Assembly: GCA_017500825.1 (NCBI GenBank)
Contig: JAFVYB010000090.1
Span: 1 to 48,499 of the forward strand
DNA from: Myxococcaceae bacterium
Lineage (GTDB): Bacteria; Myxococcota; Myxococcia; Myxococcales; UBA5297
Length of the DNA stretch: 48,499 bases
Reading direction: 5' to 3'
This document shows positions 1 to 8,215 of this stretch, piece by piece. The first letter of the stretch is position 1. Every line of letters begins with the position of its first letter. The translations under genes were made by a program, and so were the position numbers. The notes below the pieces were generated by a model that saw only the letters and a list, made by a program, of their open reading frames with translations, did not search any database and had not been told where the DNA came from.

Positions 1-355
1 GCTCGTCTGAGGGGCGGGGAAGGAAAAGGGAGAGCGCGAGAGGGAAAAAACATGGGTTTTTCCCTCTCGCACAATAACGAATTAAATTCGGTCGTTCGGG
101 GCACGTCGGCGGCCGACACGCCCGTGTCAATTCAAGACTTTGCCGCGTCGATGGCGAGTCGGACCAACAAAAAGCGTTTTGGAAATAAAAATTAAATCGA
201 GCTAATTCGGGTTCCAGTCGACATAAAAATAAAATCAAACATGCCCAGCGCTGAAGCGGCTTTTCGATTGCCGTGCGCCAAAGCACAAAAAAACAAAGGT
301 GTGCGCTGAAGCGCAAAATAATAAGGTGGCGCTCAAGCGCTTTGTTTTGAAATTG
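1..355. other. AT-richer non-coding segment
   Basis: I see no convincing gene here. The stretch is clearly richer in A+T than the genes that follow. It holds a perfect 14-bp inverted repeat at 36-70 and three short self-complementary elements of the form GCGCTGAAGCGC: 248-259 (imperfect), 303-314 and 329-340 (GCGCTCAAGCGC). Read on the minus strand, the last two fold into 4-bp stems followed by T-rich runs, and they lie just downstream of the stop codon of the minus-strand gene at 356-601. They could therefore be weak transcription terminators for it, which is inference. Confidence 0.6.
36..70. repeat. perfect 14-bp inverted repeat (hairpin)
   Basis: The arms 36-49 (GCGAGAGGGAAAAA) and 57-70 are exact reverse complements, with a 7-nt loop. 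The A/T tract is at the inner end of the stem and the GC part is outside. This is the reverse of an intrinsic terminator, and no T-run follows the stem. It may be an operator or an RNA hairpin of a gene that lies before the window. Confidence 0.75.
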
Positions 356-601
356 TCAGAGGAGTGCCGCGATTTCGTCGTCGCTGGCGAATAATTCTTC
401 AACATCTCTGCGCGCGAGGAGCCATTCGGCGACGCGGGCGGCTTTCAGTCGTTTGTCGGCCGATGTCGCGAGGAGGCGCTCCAGGCCCCCGATGAGTTGC
501 CCACGGTCCGCGCCCCGTGCGAGCACAAGCCAGCGCCGCTCGACGAGTTGCCTGAGGAGCCGCTCGCCTTCGCCCGCCGTCTCGATCTGCAGATCGCTCA
601 T
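356..601 (-). CDS. hypothetical protein, 81 aa
   Basis: An 81-residue protein that I do not recognise. The ATG at 601 is preceded by an AAGGAG ribosome binding site, which supports this start over a longer frame that begins with TTG at 775. The protein is charged and probably helical, has no cysteines, signal peptide or membrane segment, and ends in an acidic tail (DDEIAALL). It lies about 170 bp downstream of the sulfur-carrier gene on the same strand and may be co-transcribed with it. A longer TTG-initiated version would overlap the TGA of the sulfur carrier, but its extra 58 residues look like random GC-rich translation. Confidence 0.6.
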   Translation of the reverse strand: MSDLQIETAGEGERLLRQLVERRWLVLARGADRGQLIGGLERLLATSADKRLKAARVAEWLLARRDVEELFASDDEIAALL

Positions 602-771
602 GGCCTCTCCTTGTCCTCCTGCCTGGGCATATCTGCGCGCCCAGCCCCAACCGCCTCGCCATTTTGGCGCGATATCGCTACAGCCAATGCAGCCAAGCTG
701 TTCACGCCCGCGCGCGCTGCGAATGGCGCCCCCCCATTTGGCCAGCCCCGCGTCCTCCGGTTGGTCTCGCC

Positions 772-1005
772 TCAACCCCCGGAGGTGGGGAAGACGACGC
801 TGATTTCGTCGCCTTCACTGACGGCTGTCACCATTTTGCAGTCGACGCCGTTTCTCGCGACCAGGAACCACTTGAGGTGCTCCTTGCGATAGCCGCTCGC
901 GATGAGCACCTGTTCGATGGTCGAGCCCTCGGGGACATCGACGTCAAAGGCGTCTTTGCCCATGGGTTTGGCGACCGCTCCCAAAATCCTCACATTGACC
1001 TTCAT
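772..1005 (-). CDS. MoaD/ThiS-family sulfur carrier-like protein, 77 aa
   Basis: A small beta-grasp (ubiquitin-like) protein that ends in the diagnostic Gly-Gly (PTSGG). In this family the terminal glycine is adenylated and converted to a thiocarboxylate, which donates sulfur for molybdopterin, thiazole or other products. Typical features are the N-terminal strand (MKVNVRILG), the VPEGSTIEQVL helix start and the DEISVVFPTSGG end. An AGGAG site lies just before the ATG. No partner gene for an adenylating enzyme (MoeB/ThiF), MoaE or ThiG is nearby, so the pathway cannot be assigned. Confidence 0.8.
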   Translation of the reverse strand: MKVNVRILGAVAKPMGKDAFDVDVPEGSTIEQVLIASGYRKEHLKWFLVARNGVDCKMVTAVSEGDEISVVFPTSGG

Positions 1006-1131
1006 GGCGTTGGCTCCTGTTGCGAAAAGAATTGTTTCCTCAACGGCGGACAGTGGCCGGATTGCGGCGAGTGGCGCGGCCTCTTAGGGCCCTTTGGCCC
1101 GGGGCGCACACCCTTTTTCAGAAAGCGTTTC

Positions 1132-2613
1132 ATGATCGAATCTTTGCCTTTTTGGTCCTGCATTCCCTTTGCGCTGCTCCTTGTGTGCATCGCGGTCTTT
1201 CCACTCATTCCAGCCACGCGGCATCTCTGGGAGAAGCGGCGCGTTCAGCTGGCCGTCGCGCTCGTCCTCGGTCTGCCGGTTGGCGTCGCCATGTGGGCGC
1301 TGGGGGCCTCCGAGAACGTGGTCCACGCGCTCGTCGAATACGTTCAGTTCATCGCGCTGCTTCTGTCGCTCTTCGTCGTCAGCGGCGGCGTCTACATCGC
1401 GGGCGATCTCAGGGCTGAACCGCGCGTCAACGTGGCCTTTTTGGCCTGTGGCGCGCTGCTCGCCTCGCTGATCGGCACCACGGGCGCGGCCATGCTGCTG
1501 ATCCGGCCGATTTTGCGCACCAACCAGCAGCGGACGATCAAGGCGCACACGATCGTCTTCACCATCTTCATCGTGGCTAATTGCGGCGGCCTGCTCACGC
1601 CGCTGGGCGATCCGCCGCTCTTTCTCGGGATGCTGCGCGGCGTGCCCTTCACCTGGACGCTTTCGCTCTTTCCGGCGTGGCTCCTCGTGAACGGGCTGTT
1701 GCTCCTCGTCTATTGGGCGATTGAACGGCGCGCCTACGCCATGGAGCCCGAGTCGGCGCTGGCGCTGGACCGCGCGGAGGCGACCTCGCTCAGCATCGAG
1801 GGCAAGGGGCAGCTGTTGTGCTTTGGCGCGAACATCGCGGCGGTGGCGCTCGTGCCGTCGATTGATTTGGAGGCGGCGCACCACGGCGGCGCGAGCTGGC
1901 AGGCGTTTGTGCCGTGGCGCGAGATCGTCATGCTGGGCGCGGCGGCGGCGTCCTACTTCCTCGGCGACAGGCGGCGGCGATTCGAGCTCAACGCCTTTAC
2001 CTGGGCGCCGATCCAGGAGGTGGCGGCGCTTTTTATCGGCATCTTCCTGACGATGATTCCGGCGCTGATCCTGTTGCGCCAGATGGCGCCTGGACTGCCG
2101 CTCAACGCGGTTTCGCTCTTCGCCTTCACCGGGTCGCTGAGCAGTGTCCTCGACAACGCGCCGACCTACGTCACGTTTTTCGAGATGGCCCGCGAGCTCG
2201 CCTTTGAAGGTCCGCGCATCGCCGGCGTGCCCCAGCCCTATCTCGTGGCGATCAGCCTCGGCGCGGTCTTTGGCGGCGCCATCACCTATCTCGGCAATGG
2301 GCCCAACTTCATGGTCAAGGCGGTGGCCGAGGACGCCAAGGTGCCGATGCCGTCGTTTGGCGGCTATGTCGCGCGCTGGAGCCTCGTCTTCTTTGTGCCG
2401 GTGCTCGCGGTGCTCGTGCTCGTCGTCATCGCCGAGGCGGTTTGGCTCAAGCTGATCGGCGTGGCGCTCGCGCTTCTGATCGCGGCTTGCTCGCTCATGG
2501 TGGGGGTGAAATACAGGCGCACCCCGTCGCCGGCCCCCTCGGTTTCAGAGGGAAACGAGGCGCGGACGGTGGCGGTGGACAGACCAACCAAAGGAGCGGG
2601 CCATGGCCAATGA
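1132..2613 (+). CDS. NhaD/ArsB-like Na+/H+ antiporter, 493 aa
   Basis: A polytopic inner-membrane protein of the ion-transporter superfamily (CitM/NhaD/ArsB type) with about 11-12 hydrophobic segments. Conserved-looking parts are the first half-site around ANCGGLLTPLGDPPLF (roughly residues 150-165) and the repeat-related site in the second half around FTGSLSSVLDNAPTYVTFFE (roughly 335-355). These T/S-x-D-N-P-type loops are what NhaD-like antiporters use for ion binding. The start was taken at the ATG at 1132, the first methionine before the first hydrophobic helix; the open frame upstream overlaps the sulfur-carrier gene on the other strand. The C-terminal ~30 residues are hydrophilic and overlap the next gene by 11 nt. 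The substrate (Na+ or another ion) is not decided by the sequence. Confidence 0.8.
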   Translation: MIESLPFWSCIPFALLLVCIAVFPLIPATRHLWEKRRVQLAVALVLGLPVGVAMWALGASENVVHALVEYVQFIALLLSLFVVSGGVYIAGDLRAEPRVNVAFLACGALLASLIGTTGAAMLLIRPILRTNQQRTIKAHTIVFTIFIVANCGGLLTPLGDPPLFLGMLRGVPFTWTLSLFPAWLLVNGLLLLVYWAIERRAYAMEPESALALDRAEATSLSIEGKGQLLCFGANIAAVALVPSIDLEAAHHGGASWQAFVPWREIVMLGAAAASYFLGDRRRRFELNAFTWAPIQEVAALFIGIFLTMIPALILLRQMAPGLPLNAVSLFAFTGSLSSVLDNAPTYVTFFEMARELAFEGPRIAGVPQPYLVAISLGAVFGGAITYLGNGPNFMVKAVAEDAKVPMPSFGGYVARWSLVFFVPVLAVLVLVVIAEAVWLKLIGVALALLIAACSLMVGVKYRRTPSPAPSVSEGNEARTVAVDRPTKGAGHGQ

Positions 2614-3190
2614 ACGGGACATCCAGTGGGCAATCGAGAGCGCGGAAGAGGGGCTTTCGGCGGGAGATTTGAGCGCGGCCAAAGCGGGCGTCGAGGAGCT
2701 CAGGCGTCTGGTGGCGGTGTTTGAGGGCGTGGCCGAGGCATTGGACGACGGCGAGGGCAAATCGCGGGCGATCTCTCTTGCCGACAGGGCAAAGGAGGCG
2801 GCGGATCGACTGGGCGAACGCGTCTGCGAGCTGGAGATCGATCAGCGCGAGCCGGGATTTGACGACCGCGTGAGGGCGCGCCGCTCCCGGGAACGCGCGC
2901 AGGCGATTGGCAAGATCAACCGCGCCGCCGAAGTCCTCTCGCTCGTGGCGCCGCGTGTCGCCGGTCTCATCGAGCTGGCCAGGGCGGGCCGTCCGCTGGG
3001 TGAGATGGATCTGCGCCGCGCCTGCGCTGAAGACTGCCCCCACTGTGGCGACAAGCTCTCTCTGGGCGCGCGCTTCTGTCCGTCGTGCGGCAAGGGCATC
3101 GGCGCGACCTGCGTGAAGTGCGAGGCGCCGCTTCCCCAGGGGGCGCGCTTTTGTCCGATGTGCGGTGAGCGAAGTGGCGAGGGGGGCTGA
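2603..3190 (+). CDS. double zinc-ribbon protein, 195 aa
   Basis: The first ~145 residues are charged and helical, probably partly coiled-coil (residues ~10-125). The C-terminal ~50 residues hold two CxxC pairs per ribbon: CPHC...CPSC and CVKC...CPMC, the pattern of a double zinc-ribbon domain. Such domains often mediate protein or nucleic-acid contacts; the role here is unknown. The gene overlaps the end of the antiporter gene, and a good AAAGGAG site sits inside the antiporter's last codons, so the two are probably co-transcribed and translationally coupled. Confidence 0.75.
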   Translation: MANERDIQWAIESAEEGLSAGDLSAAKAGVEELRRLVAVFEGVAEALDDGEGKSRAISLADRAKEAADRLGERVCELEIDQREPGFDDRVRARRSRERAQAIGKINRAAEVLSLVAPRVAGLIELARAGRPLGEMDLRRACAEDCPHCGDKLSLGARFCPSCGKGIGATCVKCEAPLPQGARFCPMCGERSGEGG

Positions 3191-3248
3191 GACGGGCGGC
3201 CTGTCCGTCTTGTCTGACTGAAGAGGCGATCTGCCGGAGGCGCGCGCT

Positions 3249-4802
3249 TTGAGTTCGTGGGTCACGCCATTCAAGGTCGGTCTGCTCGTCCTTGTCGCGC
3301 TCGGCGCCTTTCTCGTGTTCCGGCTGGCGCTGGACACAGACGCGGCGGATTCGACGCAGGCGACAACGGTCTACGCCTACTTTGACGACGCCTCGGGCAT
3401 CGGACCGAAGAGCCGCGTGCAGACGGCGGGCATCCCGGTTGGCGAGGTCAGTGGCGTGCGACTCGAAGGGACACGCGCGCGCGTCGAACTGCGCATCCGG
3501 CGCGACATCCCGCTCAAGACCGACGCCATGCTGGTCAAGCGCAGCGAATCGATCCTCGGCGACTACCTGATCGACCTCGTGCCTGGCTCGCCGAGCGCCC
3601 CGCCCATGCCGGAGGGCGGCGAGATCGCCACGGTCAACGACCGGACGGGCATGGAGGAGGCGGTCAACAAGCTCAACCTGATCGCCGGCGATATCCAAGA
3701 GGTCACGCGGTCGCTGCGCGAGGTCTTTGGCGGCGAGGCGGGCGCCAACAACATGCAGGCGATCGTGGCCAACCTGGTGGCCGTCTCCGAGTCGCTCGAC
3801 AACACGCTCTCGCGCGCGGGCACCTCGCTTAATTCGGCGCTCGACAACATCGACCTGCTCAGCCGCGAGATCCGCCAGCTGACGGAGAATCAGGACGACA
3901 ACATCGAGGCCATTGTCCTCAACGTGCGCGACGCCTCGGCCGAGGTGCGCGAGGTGCTGGCGTCGGTCAAACGCGTGATTGGGACAGGGGAGGGGGAGCT
4001 GACGGCCTCGGTGGAGAGCTTTCGCGATACGCTCGGCAGGCTCGACACGGCGCTGGAGAGCGTCCAGAGCATCGCCGCCAAGATCGACGAGGGCGAAGGC
4101 CCCATCGGCCGACTGATCAACGACGAGGCGCTCGGCGAGAGCCTGGACAACACGCTCACCGATGTCTCGGACTACCTGGGGCGGATGGTCGGCCTCGTCA
4201 CCGAGGTCTCGCTGCGCAGCGAATACCTGGTGCGGCAGGAGAGCATGAAGAACACCTTCGGCATCAAGCTCATCCCCAAGCCGGACAAGTATTACCTGAT
4301 CGAGCTCATCGACGACCCGCGCGGCAACATCAGCGAGACGACGGTGGCCCGCTACCCGCCCGACGCCGACGAGAGCGCGCTGCAGACGGTCGTGACCACC
4401 GATCAGAGCTTCAAACTGAGCGCCCAGTTCGCCAAGCGCTTCTATTTCGCGACGCTGCGCTTCGGCATCATCGAGTCCACGGGCGGCATCGGCGGCAACC
4501 TGCACTTTTTCGACGACAGCCTGGCGATCAACGTCGACCTCTTCGACTTCTCCGCGCGCGACGTGAAGTGGCCGCGGCTGCGCGCCTCGGTGAACTACTC
4601 GTTTCTCGGGCACCTCTTTGTCAGCGCCGGTGTGGACGACGTGTTCAATGGGCCCAAGACGGTCGACGCGCTGGCGGTCGAGGACGACGTGAATCTGGCG
4701 ACGCGTCGGGTGGTGCGCGGGCGCGACTTTTTCTTCGGCGCTGGCCTCTACTTCACGGACGAGGACCTCAAGGGGCTGCTCTCCGCGATTCCGACGCCCT
4801 GA
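3249..4802 (+). CDS. MCE/MlaD-family protein with long C-terminal domain, 517 aa
   Basis: One N-terminal transmembrane helix (residues ~8-27) is followed by an MCE domain (~40-120, with the characteristic GIGPKSRVQTAGIPVGEV stretch). A long helical region (~135-310) probably forms the needle or tube seen in MCE proteins. The last ~190 residues, from about YLVRQES on, are rich in alternating hydrophobic strands and end in LYFTDEDLK; I interpret them as beta-rich. MCE proteins carry lipids between inner and outer membrane. The start is a TTG at 3249 with GGAGG eight bases upstream. No MlaE/MlaF ABC genes are adjacent, so the transport partners must be elsewhere. Confidence 0.85.
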   Translation: MSSWVTPFKVGLLVLVALGAFLVFRLALDTDAADSTQATTVYAYFDDASGIGPKSRVQTAGIPVGEVSGVRLEGTRARVELRIRRDIPLKTDAMLVKRSESILGDYLIDLVPGSPSAPPMPEGGEIATVNDRTGMEEAVNKLNLIAGDIQEVTRSLREVFGGEAGANNMQAIVANLVAVSESLDNTLSRAGTSLNSALDNIDLLSREIRQLTENQDDNIEAIVLNVRDASAEVREVLASVKRVIGTGEGELTASVESFRDTLGRLDTALESVQSIAAKIDEGEGPIGRLINDEALGESLDNTLTDVSDYLGRMVGLVTEVSLRSEYLVRQESMKNTFGIKLIPKPDKYYLIELIDDPRGNISETTVARYPPDADESALQTVVTTDQSFKLSAQFAKRFYFATLRFGIIESTGGIGGNLHFFDDSLAINVDLFDFSARDVKWPRLRASVNYSFLGHLFVSAGVDDVFNGPKTVDALAVEDDVNLATRRVVRGRDFFFGAGLYFTDEDLKGLLSAIPTP

Positions 4803-4943
4803 GGGCATGGCGCGGGCGTCGGGTCTGGGGGCGGTAAGGCGGTGGGGGCACTTGGGCACAGAGGGAAGCCTGCGCGTCATGCGCGTCGGCCGCGTCTCGT
4901 CGCTCGTCGCACGTCGGTGCGTTCCGGGAAGAGGCGGAAATCG

Positions 4944-5117
4944 TCAGCCGCCCTGGCGTTCGAGATCGGCCTGGTATTTGGCGAGCAGGTCTTCGATGGC
5001 CTCGCGCAGGTATTCGCTCTGGCGCACGCGCGTCCGGCTGGAGAGACCCTTGAGCGCCAGGAGGTTGGGCTTGGGCAGGCGGAAGACGAGGGAGATGAGG
5101 CGGGATGTCGATTCCAT
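4944..5117 (-). CDS. ribbon-helix-helix DNA-binding protein, 57 aa
   Basis: A 57-residue protein starting at the ATG at 5117. The N-terminal strand (SRLISLVFRLPKPNL, residues 5-19) is followed by two helices (LLALKGLSSRTRVRQSEY, ~19-36, and LREAIEDLLAKYQADL, ~37-52). This is the layout of a CopG/MetJ-type ribbon-helix-helix repressor, which binds DNA as a dimer through the strand. A perfect 10-bp inverted repeat overlaps the start codon and recurs upstream (5116-5125 and 5168-5177), which suggests autoregulation. No toxin gene is adjacent, so it is not an obvious antitoxin. Confidence 0.7.
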   Translation of the reverse strand: MESTSRLISLVFRLPKPNLLALKGLSSRTRVRQSEYLREAIEDLLAKYQADLERQGG

Positions 5118-5177
5118 GTGAGACCTCGTGTGTTTTGTTGCAACGGATTGAATACCGTTAACTACATGGTCTCACAT
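5116..5177. promoter_or_regulatory. inverted repeat, candidate operator of the RHH gene
   Basis: ATGTGAGACC at 5116-5125 and its exact reverse complement GGTCTCACAT at 5168-5177 are 42 bp apart. The first copy covers the start codon of the ribbon-helix-helix gene. The region between them is AT-richer than its surroundings and should hold the promoter. Autoregulation from such flanking half-sites is a common arrangement for small repressors, but binding is inferred, not seen. Confidence 0.5.
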
Positions 5178-5380
5178 CTGGCGACAGGCTCAACTTTTTG
5201 ACCGCGCGCGGCGTTTTTTTGGGGGGAACGGTTGGCGCCCAAGGGTGTGCCAGAGGGGTGGAGCTCGGTGGCGTGGCGTCGATGTGTCGAGTGATCGCGT
5301 CGAGCTGTTGTGGCGCGCCGTTGCCCTGAGCAGTCGCCTCGACTTGCGGCCCGCGCTGCCCGAGTGACGTGAACGAGCGC

Positions 5381-6058
5381 TCAGAAGAGATAGGTCCTGG
5401 CCTGCAGACCGAGTCCGACTTGCGCCCCGAAGAGCCGTCCCTTTCCGAACGCGAAGGCGGCGGCGGCCTCTGCCCAGAGTCCGAAGATGGGCGAGAAATC
5501 CCAGGCCACGCCAAAGCCGGCGCGCGCCCCTCCTGCGGCGATGGGGCGGATATGGCCCGCCAGCTCAAAGGACGCGTAGGTCTTCCACTCGTCGCGGCCA
5601 AAGTAGCTGCGAAACCCGGCGAGGATGGCCTCTCCACTGGCTGGTCCCAGTCGCGTCAGGCGCAGGCGCAAGGTCAGTTCGGCGCCTTCCCAGCCGACGC
5701 CGAGACTGGCGCCGATGTCGAGGGCGGCGCCCATGCCGGTGAGGACTTCCGTGGTCTCGCAGGTGAGGCAGTCGGCGCGCTCGATCGACTCGTAGTTGCC
5801 AAAGACGCCGACGATGAGGCCGAGGCTGCCGGCGTGTTCGAGCGTGAAGTAGCGCGGGGGCTGCGCGGGCGGAGGCGGAGCAGGGGGCACAGCCTGTGGT
5901 GACGTGTCGCCGGGCGGATGGGCGTGGGCAGGCGCGGTCAGGGCGCAGAGGGCGGCCACCAGGCAGAGCGCGAAGAGGCCATTCGGGACGAGGCCGTGTG
6001 GGATGAGTCTGCGCGCAAAGAGCCGGTTCGGACGGCAGGGCGCGGTCAAAGGTCGCAA
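5381..6058 (-). CDS. secreted/outer-membrane beta-rich protein, about 225 aa
   Basis: A hydrophobic signal peptide (GLFALCLVAALCALTAPAHA) is followed by a proline-rich linker and then alternating hydrophobic strands with many Gly and aromatic residues, ending in a typical outer-membrane C-terminus (LQARTYLF, terminal Phe). I infer a small beta-barrel or periplasmic beta protein of unknown role. The only in-frame ATG (6139) lies upstream of a terminator hairpin belonging to the preceding gene. The TTG at 6058, with a GAGGA about eight bases upstream, is the more likely start. Two cysteines (DCLTCET) may form a disulfide. Start uncertain, existence fairly sure. Confidence 0.6.
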   Translation of the reverse strand: MRPLTAPCRPNRLFARRLIPHGLVPNGLFALCLVAALCALTAPAHAHPPGDTSPQAVPPAPPPPAQPPRYFTLEHAGSLGLIVGVFGNYESIERADCLTCETTEVLTGMGAALDIGASLGVGWEGAELTLRLRLTRLGPASGEAILAGFRSYFGRDEWKTYASFELAGHIRPIAAGGARAGFGVAWDFSPIFGLWAEAAAAFAFGKGRLFGAQVGLGLQARTYLF

Positions 6059-6080
6059 GGGGGTCCTCGAAACAGGGCGC

Positions 6081-6129
6081 CAAAAAGAGTGATGCCGGAG
6101 CGCGAAGGGGAATCGCGAACTCCGGCATC
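6081..6129 (-). terminator. intrinsic terminator of the 680-aa lipoprotein gene
   Basis: On the minus strand a 9-bp perfect stem (GATGCCGGA, 6091-6099, with 6121-6129) has a second CGCGA/TCGCG stem inside it and is followed by ACTCTTTTT. It lies 43 bp past the stop codon of the lipoprotein gene, as expected for its terminator. Confidence 0.8.
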
Positions 6130-6172
6130 GATGGGGCATGCGCTGTTGGATTGGCGGTTGCCGCGCCCGCGT

Positions 6173-8215
6173 TTACTGGGCGGCGTTCTCGATGGGCACG
6201 ACGCTGACAAAGGCCCCGAGATAGGCGCTCTGGCCATTGGTGTCTGGCGCCATGCCGTTGAGTCCGTCGACGCGGAAGCGCAGGCCCATCACGTCGGGGA
6301 TGGTGAGCTCGGAGATGAGGCCACCGATCAGGCCGTCGGCCATCGAGAGCAGCGAGCCGAGCTGATTGCCGAGGTTGGAGATGTCCTCGGTGAGGATCTC
6401 GGAGTTGGTCTCGACCTCGGTGTTGAAGACGAGCATCTGCGAGATCTTGCCGATGACCGGCTTGGCCGTCGTCTGGCCGAGTTCGTTTGTCCCCAACTCA
6501 AGCGCCACCGGAGCGGCCACGTCGACATTGAGCGTGAAGAGGCGGACGGTGCGCTCCTCGATCGAGGCGTAGACGTCGAGGCTCAGGTCTTCGATGACCA
6601 CAGTGGCCAGCGGATCGGAGATGGCGCCGCTTTCGTCGATGAGGTTCTTGCCGAAGCTGATGCGCGGGGCCTGACCCGGGCGGATGGCCAGCGACATGGG
6701 CAGGTCTTTGCCGAGCAGCGAGAGCGAGGGGACAAAGCCGGCGAAGAGGGTGCTCGTCAGCATGGCCACGGTCTCGGTGCCGATGTCGAGGCAGAGCGCG
6801 CCCGAGCGGGTCACCTGATAGAGCGCGTTGTTGAGCGCGTATTCGGAGATGCCGACGCCCACCTGGTGGCCGCTGGGACCGGTCTTGAGCGCGTCGTCGA
6901 GGCTGCCTTCGACAGGGATGGGCGCGGCCATGGTCGGTGGAACGCAGGTGGCGTGCGCGTCGGGGAAGGCGAGGACGCCAGCTTGCGCGCCGACATGGAT
7001 GTAACCGGTCTTGCTCCCGCCTTCAGTGATGCCCGCGATGTCGAGGCCGCCACCGATGGCGAGGGCGAAATCAAAGGCCGTCGAGGCGTCGGCGCCAAAG
7101 GCCGAGAGCGCCTTGCCGAGCACCACGCGCCCCTCGTAGCCCGGATAGATCGACGGGAAGGTGCCGTCGGCGTTCTTGCAGCGAAGGTCGGCGCGCGCGC
7201 AGTCAAGGCCGCCGGTGGCGTAGCACTCGCAGGTCTGGCCAGCCGCGGCGCAGGTGCCGTTCATGTCGTTTTCGTCGTCCGTCGCGAAGGAGCAGGGCTG
7301 GGCCGAGGCCTTGTCGAGCGCGTCCTTGATCGCCGTCTGGATGGTGCCGCCGAGGGCGCTGATGAGCGTTCCCTTGATGAGGCCGATGGCGCCGTCGAGG
7401 ATGCTGCTGCCGAGGGAGATGTTGATGGCGTCGACGACGCTGTCGATGCCGCCGAGATAGACGCCCTCCTCGATCTCGTGCAGCTCGAACTGGAGCAGCT
7501 GCAGGGGGTCGCTGCCGAGCCAGACATCGAGGCCGATCGAGACGGTGATCGGCGTCTGGCCGTCGGCGGTGATCGAGCCAGAAACGTCATTTGCCCCTAA
7601 GCTCGAAAGAGAGACCTGACCGAAGAAGGTGGTGTCGACAGTGATGCCGCCAATGGGCAGCGTGATCGTCAGGCCGCTGGCGTCTGGCGTTTTGATCGCG
7701 GCCTGGACCGTGGCCTTGAGCGCGCCCTGGCTCGTGCCTGCGGTGCCCTCGGGCGCCAGCTCGATCGACTGGGCGATGAGGTCAATGGCGCAGCTCTCAG
7801 TGCCGTCCTCGGCGCACATGCCGTCGCCATTCGTGTCGCAGAGGTGGAGGGGGACAGTGACGGCATACGAAAGGATCTCGAAGGGGAAGCTCGTCGACGT
7901 GCACGGCACCTGCACCGGGATCACGAGGTTGTTGTTCGCGTCGAAGTGGGCGCTGTCGATGAGTTCGGAGGTGCCCGCGGCCGCGTTCAGCGCTTCGCCG
8001 ACGATCGATTTCCAGTTGGTGTTGACGTTGTTGAAGAAGGCGGGGGCCAGGCGGAGCTTCACCGCGTCCTTTTGCGTCTGGTCGACGGGGAATGACTGGG
8101 CGAGCGGTTCGAGCAGCTTGTCCTCGGCCGCTGTCTCGCCGTCGGCCGCGTCGCCACACGCCAGGAAGAGCGAAGAGGCGAACAGGGCGCAGAGAAGGAT
8201 TCGAAAACCACGCAT
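6173..8215 (-). CDS. large exported lipoprotein, 680 aa
   Basis: The N-terminus (MRGFRILLCALFASSLFLAC) is a type II signal peptide with lipobox FLAC, so the mature protein starts at Cys-20 and is lipid-anchored. The rest is rich in beta-prone stretches with repeated Gly/Leu/Ile patterns (for example LPIGGITVDTTFFGQVSL). It contains a DTNGDG calcium-loop-like motif near residue 140 and a cysteine-rich insert around residues 315-350 (several Cys within CAAAGQTCECYA and nearby), likely disulfide-bonded. I do not recognise the family. The amphipathic strand/helix layout would fit a lipid- or surface-binding protein, but that is a guess. It has its own terminator downstream. Confidence 0.8.
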   Translation of the reverse strand: MRGFRILLCALFASSLFLACGDAADGETAAEDKLLEPLAQSFPVDQTQKDAVKLRLAPAFFNNVNTNWKSIVGEALNAAAGTSELIDSAHFDANNNLVIPVQVPCTSTSFPFEILSYAVTVPLHLCDTNGDGMCAEDGTESCAIDLIAQSIELAPEGTAGTSQGALKATVQAAIKTPDASGLTITLPIGGITVDTTFFGQVSLSSLGANDVSGSITADGQTPITVSIGLDVWLGSDPLQLLQFELHEIEEGVYLGGIDSVVDAINISLGSSILDGAIGLIKGTLISALGGTIQTAIKDALDKASAQPCSFATDDENDMNGTCAAAGQTCECYATGGLDCARADLRCKNADGTFPSIYPGYEGRVVLGKALSAFGADASTAFDFALAIGGGLDIAGITEGGSKTGYIHVGAQAGVLAFPDAHATCVPPTMAAPIPVEGSLDDALKTGPSGHQVGVGISEYALNNALYQVTRSGALCLDIGTETVAMLTSTLFAGFVPSLSLLGKDLPMSLAIRPGQAPRISFGKNLIDESGAISDPLATVVIEDLSLDVYASIEERTVRLFTLNVDVAAPVALELGTNELGQTTAKPVIGKISQMLVFNTEVETNSEILTEDISNLGNQLGSLLSMADGLIGGLISELTIPDVMGLRFRVDGLNGMAPDTNGQSAYLGAFVSVVPIENAAQ

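Noticed and set aside
4944..5117. Toxin-antitoxin module at the RHH gene
   Set aside because: No short toxin-like gene overlaps or follows. The downstream stretch 4803-4943 shows no coding sequence.
5918..7600. A 560-codon open frame on the plus strand
   Set aside because: Antisense shadow of the 680-aa lipoprotein and the small envelope protein, both of which have signal peptides.
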